The notes under the pieces: generated by a model
Told to the model about the DNA's origin: nothing
Seen by the model: only the letters and a program-made list of their open reading frames with translations
Databases searched by the model: none
Part shown: piece after piece, positions 62,407-64,000 of the stretch
Numbering within the stretch: the first letter of the stretch is position 1
Layout: every line of letters begins with the position of its first letter
Position numbers and translations under genes: made by a program
Assembly (NCBI RefSeq): GCF_033807715.1
Contig: NC_084599.1
Span: 12,401,125-12,465,124 of the forward strand
DNA from: Cololabis saira
Lineage: Eukaryota; Chordata; Actinopteri; Beloniformes; Belonidae
Length of the DNA stretch: 64,000 nt
Direction of reading: 5' to 3'

Positions 62407-64000
62407 GTGTCAAGTTATGTGTTTTTGTGACCACAACTCTGCCCAAACTTGACAAACTGCTCGATCAATTGTAGAAGGTTTGATGGTTTAAATGGGGATA
62501 ATCAAATAATGGAATCAGATGGGATAAAAAAGAGTAGGTTTATAACCAGTTGCGTCTTCAAATCGATCAGGAGCTGTGGTCAGGAGTTGTTACCAGGAGA
62601 GAGATGAGAGAGCTAGCCGAGACCAAACCAAACATTTCACGTCATGCCTTTCAGTGCACAGGTGAACATGGTCCCAATTAGTGCACTTCCTGGCAGCACC
62701 AGCACTTCTGTGTGTGGTCGCCCTCTGCTGGTTTGGAGTACGAATACTCGGTATTTGACACAGCAATAAGTAAGTATTATAAGTAAATGTTTCAGGGAGC
62801 AGAAATCCAGTGAGGAGGAAGAAGAGATTGAGGAGGAACCATATACCAGTGTACCTGTTAAAGAGGTAGTAGACATTGAGAAGTTCTACCAGTGAAAGGA
62901 ATGGGCTGGTTGAGATGTAACTGTAGGAGCATGTTTTAGACTCAAGGATCCTTATTTCCAAATCACAGATAAGAATGGGGAGAAAAAAAGACTTCAGAGA
63001 GTACGGCTGAAGGGACGGGAGTGGTTGCAGTACTTGCTAGCAGCAGATGTTGTAATCTTGTACATGTTGCTATGAAAAAAACATCTCTGCAAATGGATAT
63101 TGAACTTCAGAGACCAAGTACAGTATGTGCACTGAGAGAGTTCACCTGTAACCTGCCGATGCTACATGTGATGTCATCACTTCAGCTGTTGCCAGGCTAC
63201 AAACACAACACCAGAATGCATTAGTGAGGATCCTTTTTCTCTGCTATACTTCCTTCTTCTAAAAGTTGGTAAATTGATGCATGTTTTTGTTTGTTTTTCT
63301 TTTTTATTACTATTATTATTTACATTAATTTGCATTTGCAATAATATAATTTGCCTCTGGGGATTAATAAAGTATTATTCAATTAAATTCAGTCCAATTC
63401 AGTTCCTCGTCGATGTATAGATGTACATCGACATAGTTCAGACTTGAACCCTGATGAGGGTTAAATACAACGCTGGTTGGACCGACTTAGAATGCCCTCA
63501 AAACTTTTCACAGACACGCCTCACGTGTACCAGACAGGCCTCCTGAAATCAAAAAGAAAGAACATTTCTCACAAAAGTGTTCAAATGTTCCTTTAAAATA
63601 GTATCATTTGCTCGTTTACACGAGCTGAACAAAAACGTATCCTGCATGTGCAAATGACAGCTGCTATTGATGAAACCGATAAAGAAATGGGAAGAGAATG
63701 AAACCTTGACATTGTGACTGCTGATTGAAAATGCCAGACAACTGATTTATGGCAAAACAGATGCAGAGAGGGGGAACGCCTCTGAGGTAAGATCGAGGGA
63801 GAGGCCCAGAGCAATGGAGAAAAGAGCACAGAGAGAGAAGAGGAGCTGGCATGAAAGCTATGCGATGATTATCAGAAAACACAGGGTCCGTCTGTTCTGT
63901 TCTCTACCCCGCCTTAGCTGAGAGGCACAGGGCTTGGTCCCTAAGCAGGTGTGCAGGGTGGGGAAATACAGGACAGACGGGGGGGAGGGACATAGAGACA
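62402..64000. other. Right-hand end of the window, no gene recognised
   Basis: The stretch near 63340-63400 (CTCTGGGGATTAATAAAGTA then ATTCAATT repeats) looks like the 3' tail of a non-LTR retroelement, but I cannot define it. Otherwise nothing supported. Confidence 0.4.

Overview
The window is vertebrate nuclear DNA, most likely from a ray-finned (teleost) fish. The evidence is a split gene with GT-AG introns, abundant dinucleotide and tetranucleotide microsatellites, and many short hAT-, TTAA- and Tc1-like DNA transposons of the kind that crowd fish genomes. The species cannot be named from the sequence.

Region 1 (1-28.8 kb) holds the 3' part of one plus-strand gene, midnolin (MIDN), a nuclear co-factor that brings proteins to the proteasome without ubiquitin. 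Six exons are recognisable: the end of the ubiquitin-like domain (1975-2062), a short exon (2238-2300), the Catch1 plus low-complexity exon (13767-14326), a small exon (16111 or 16123 to 16242), the Catch2 exon (16439-16763), and the terminal exon with the C-terminal basic helix and stop codon (24948-25210). The first coding exon(s) and the promoter lie upstream of base 1. A long 3' UTR follows, with candidate poly(A) signals up to about 28.75 kb. The three middle exons carry several apparent single-base insertions or deletions, so the reading frame is broken although every splice site is intact. This may be uncorrected sequencing error or a decaying gene copy.

The MIDN introns hold five hAT-type insertions, each with a perfect 8-bp target duplication. 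Two of them (14419-15624 and 18472-19531) are inverted copies of one family, each swollen by a CTTT/CTTCC microsatellite. They flank two MIDN exons and could pair in the transcript.

Region 2 (28.8-64 kb) has no gene I can name. It is transposon-rich intergenic, or possibly intronic, DNA. It contains a hAT element with a palindromic target duplication (38961-39588), two TTAA-flanked elements that abut and share one TTAA (45576-45905 and 45910-49612), nested insertions inside the second, another TTAA-flanked composite with a leftover reading frame (53426-56306), and a TA-flanked element with a duplicated interior (60924-62341). Two weak exon-like candidates near 59.24 kb and 59.95 kb are listed with low confidence. 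No tRNA, rRNA or CRISPR array was seen.
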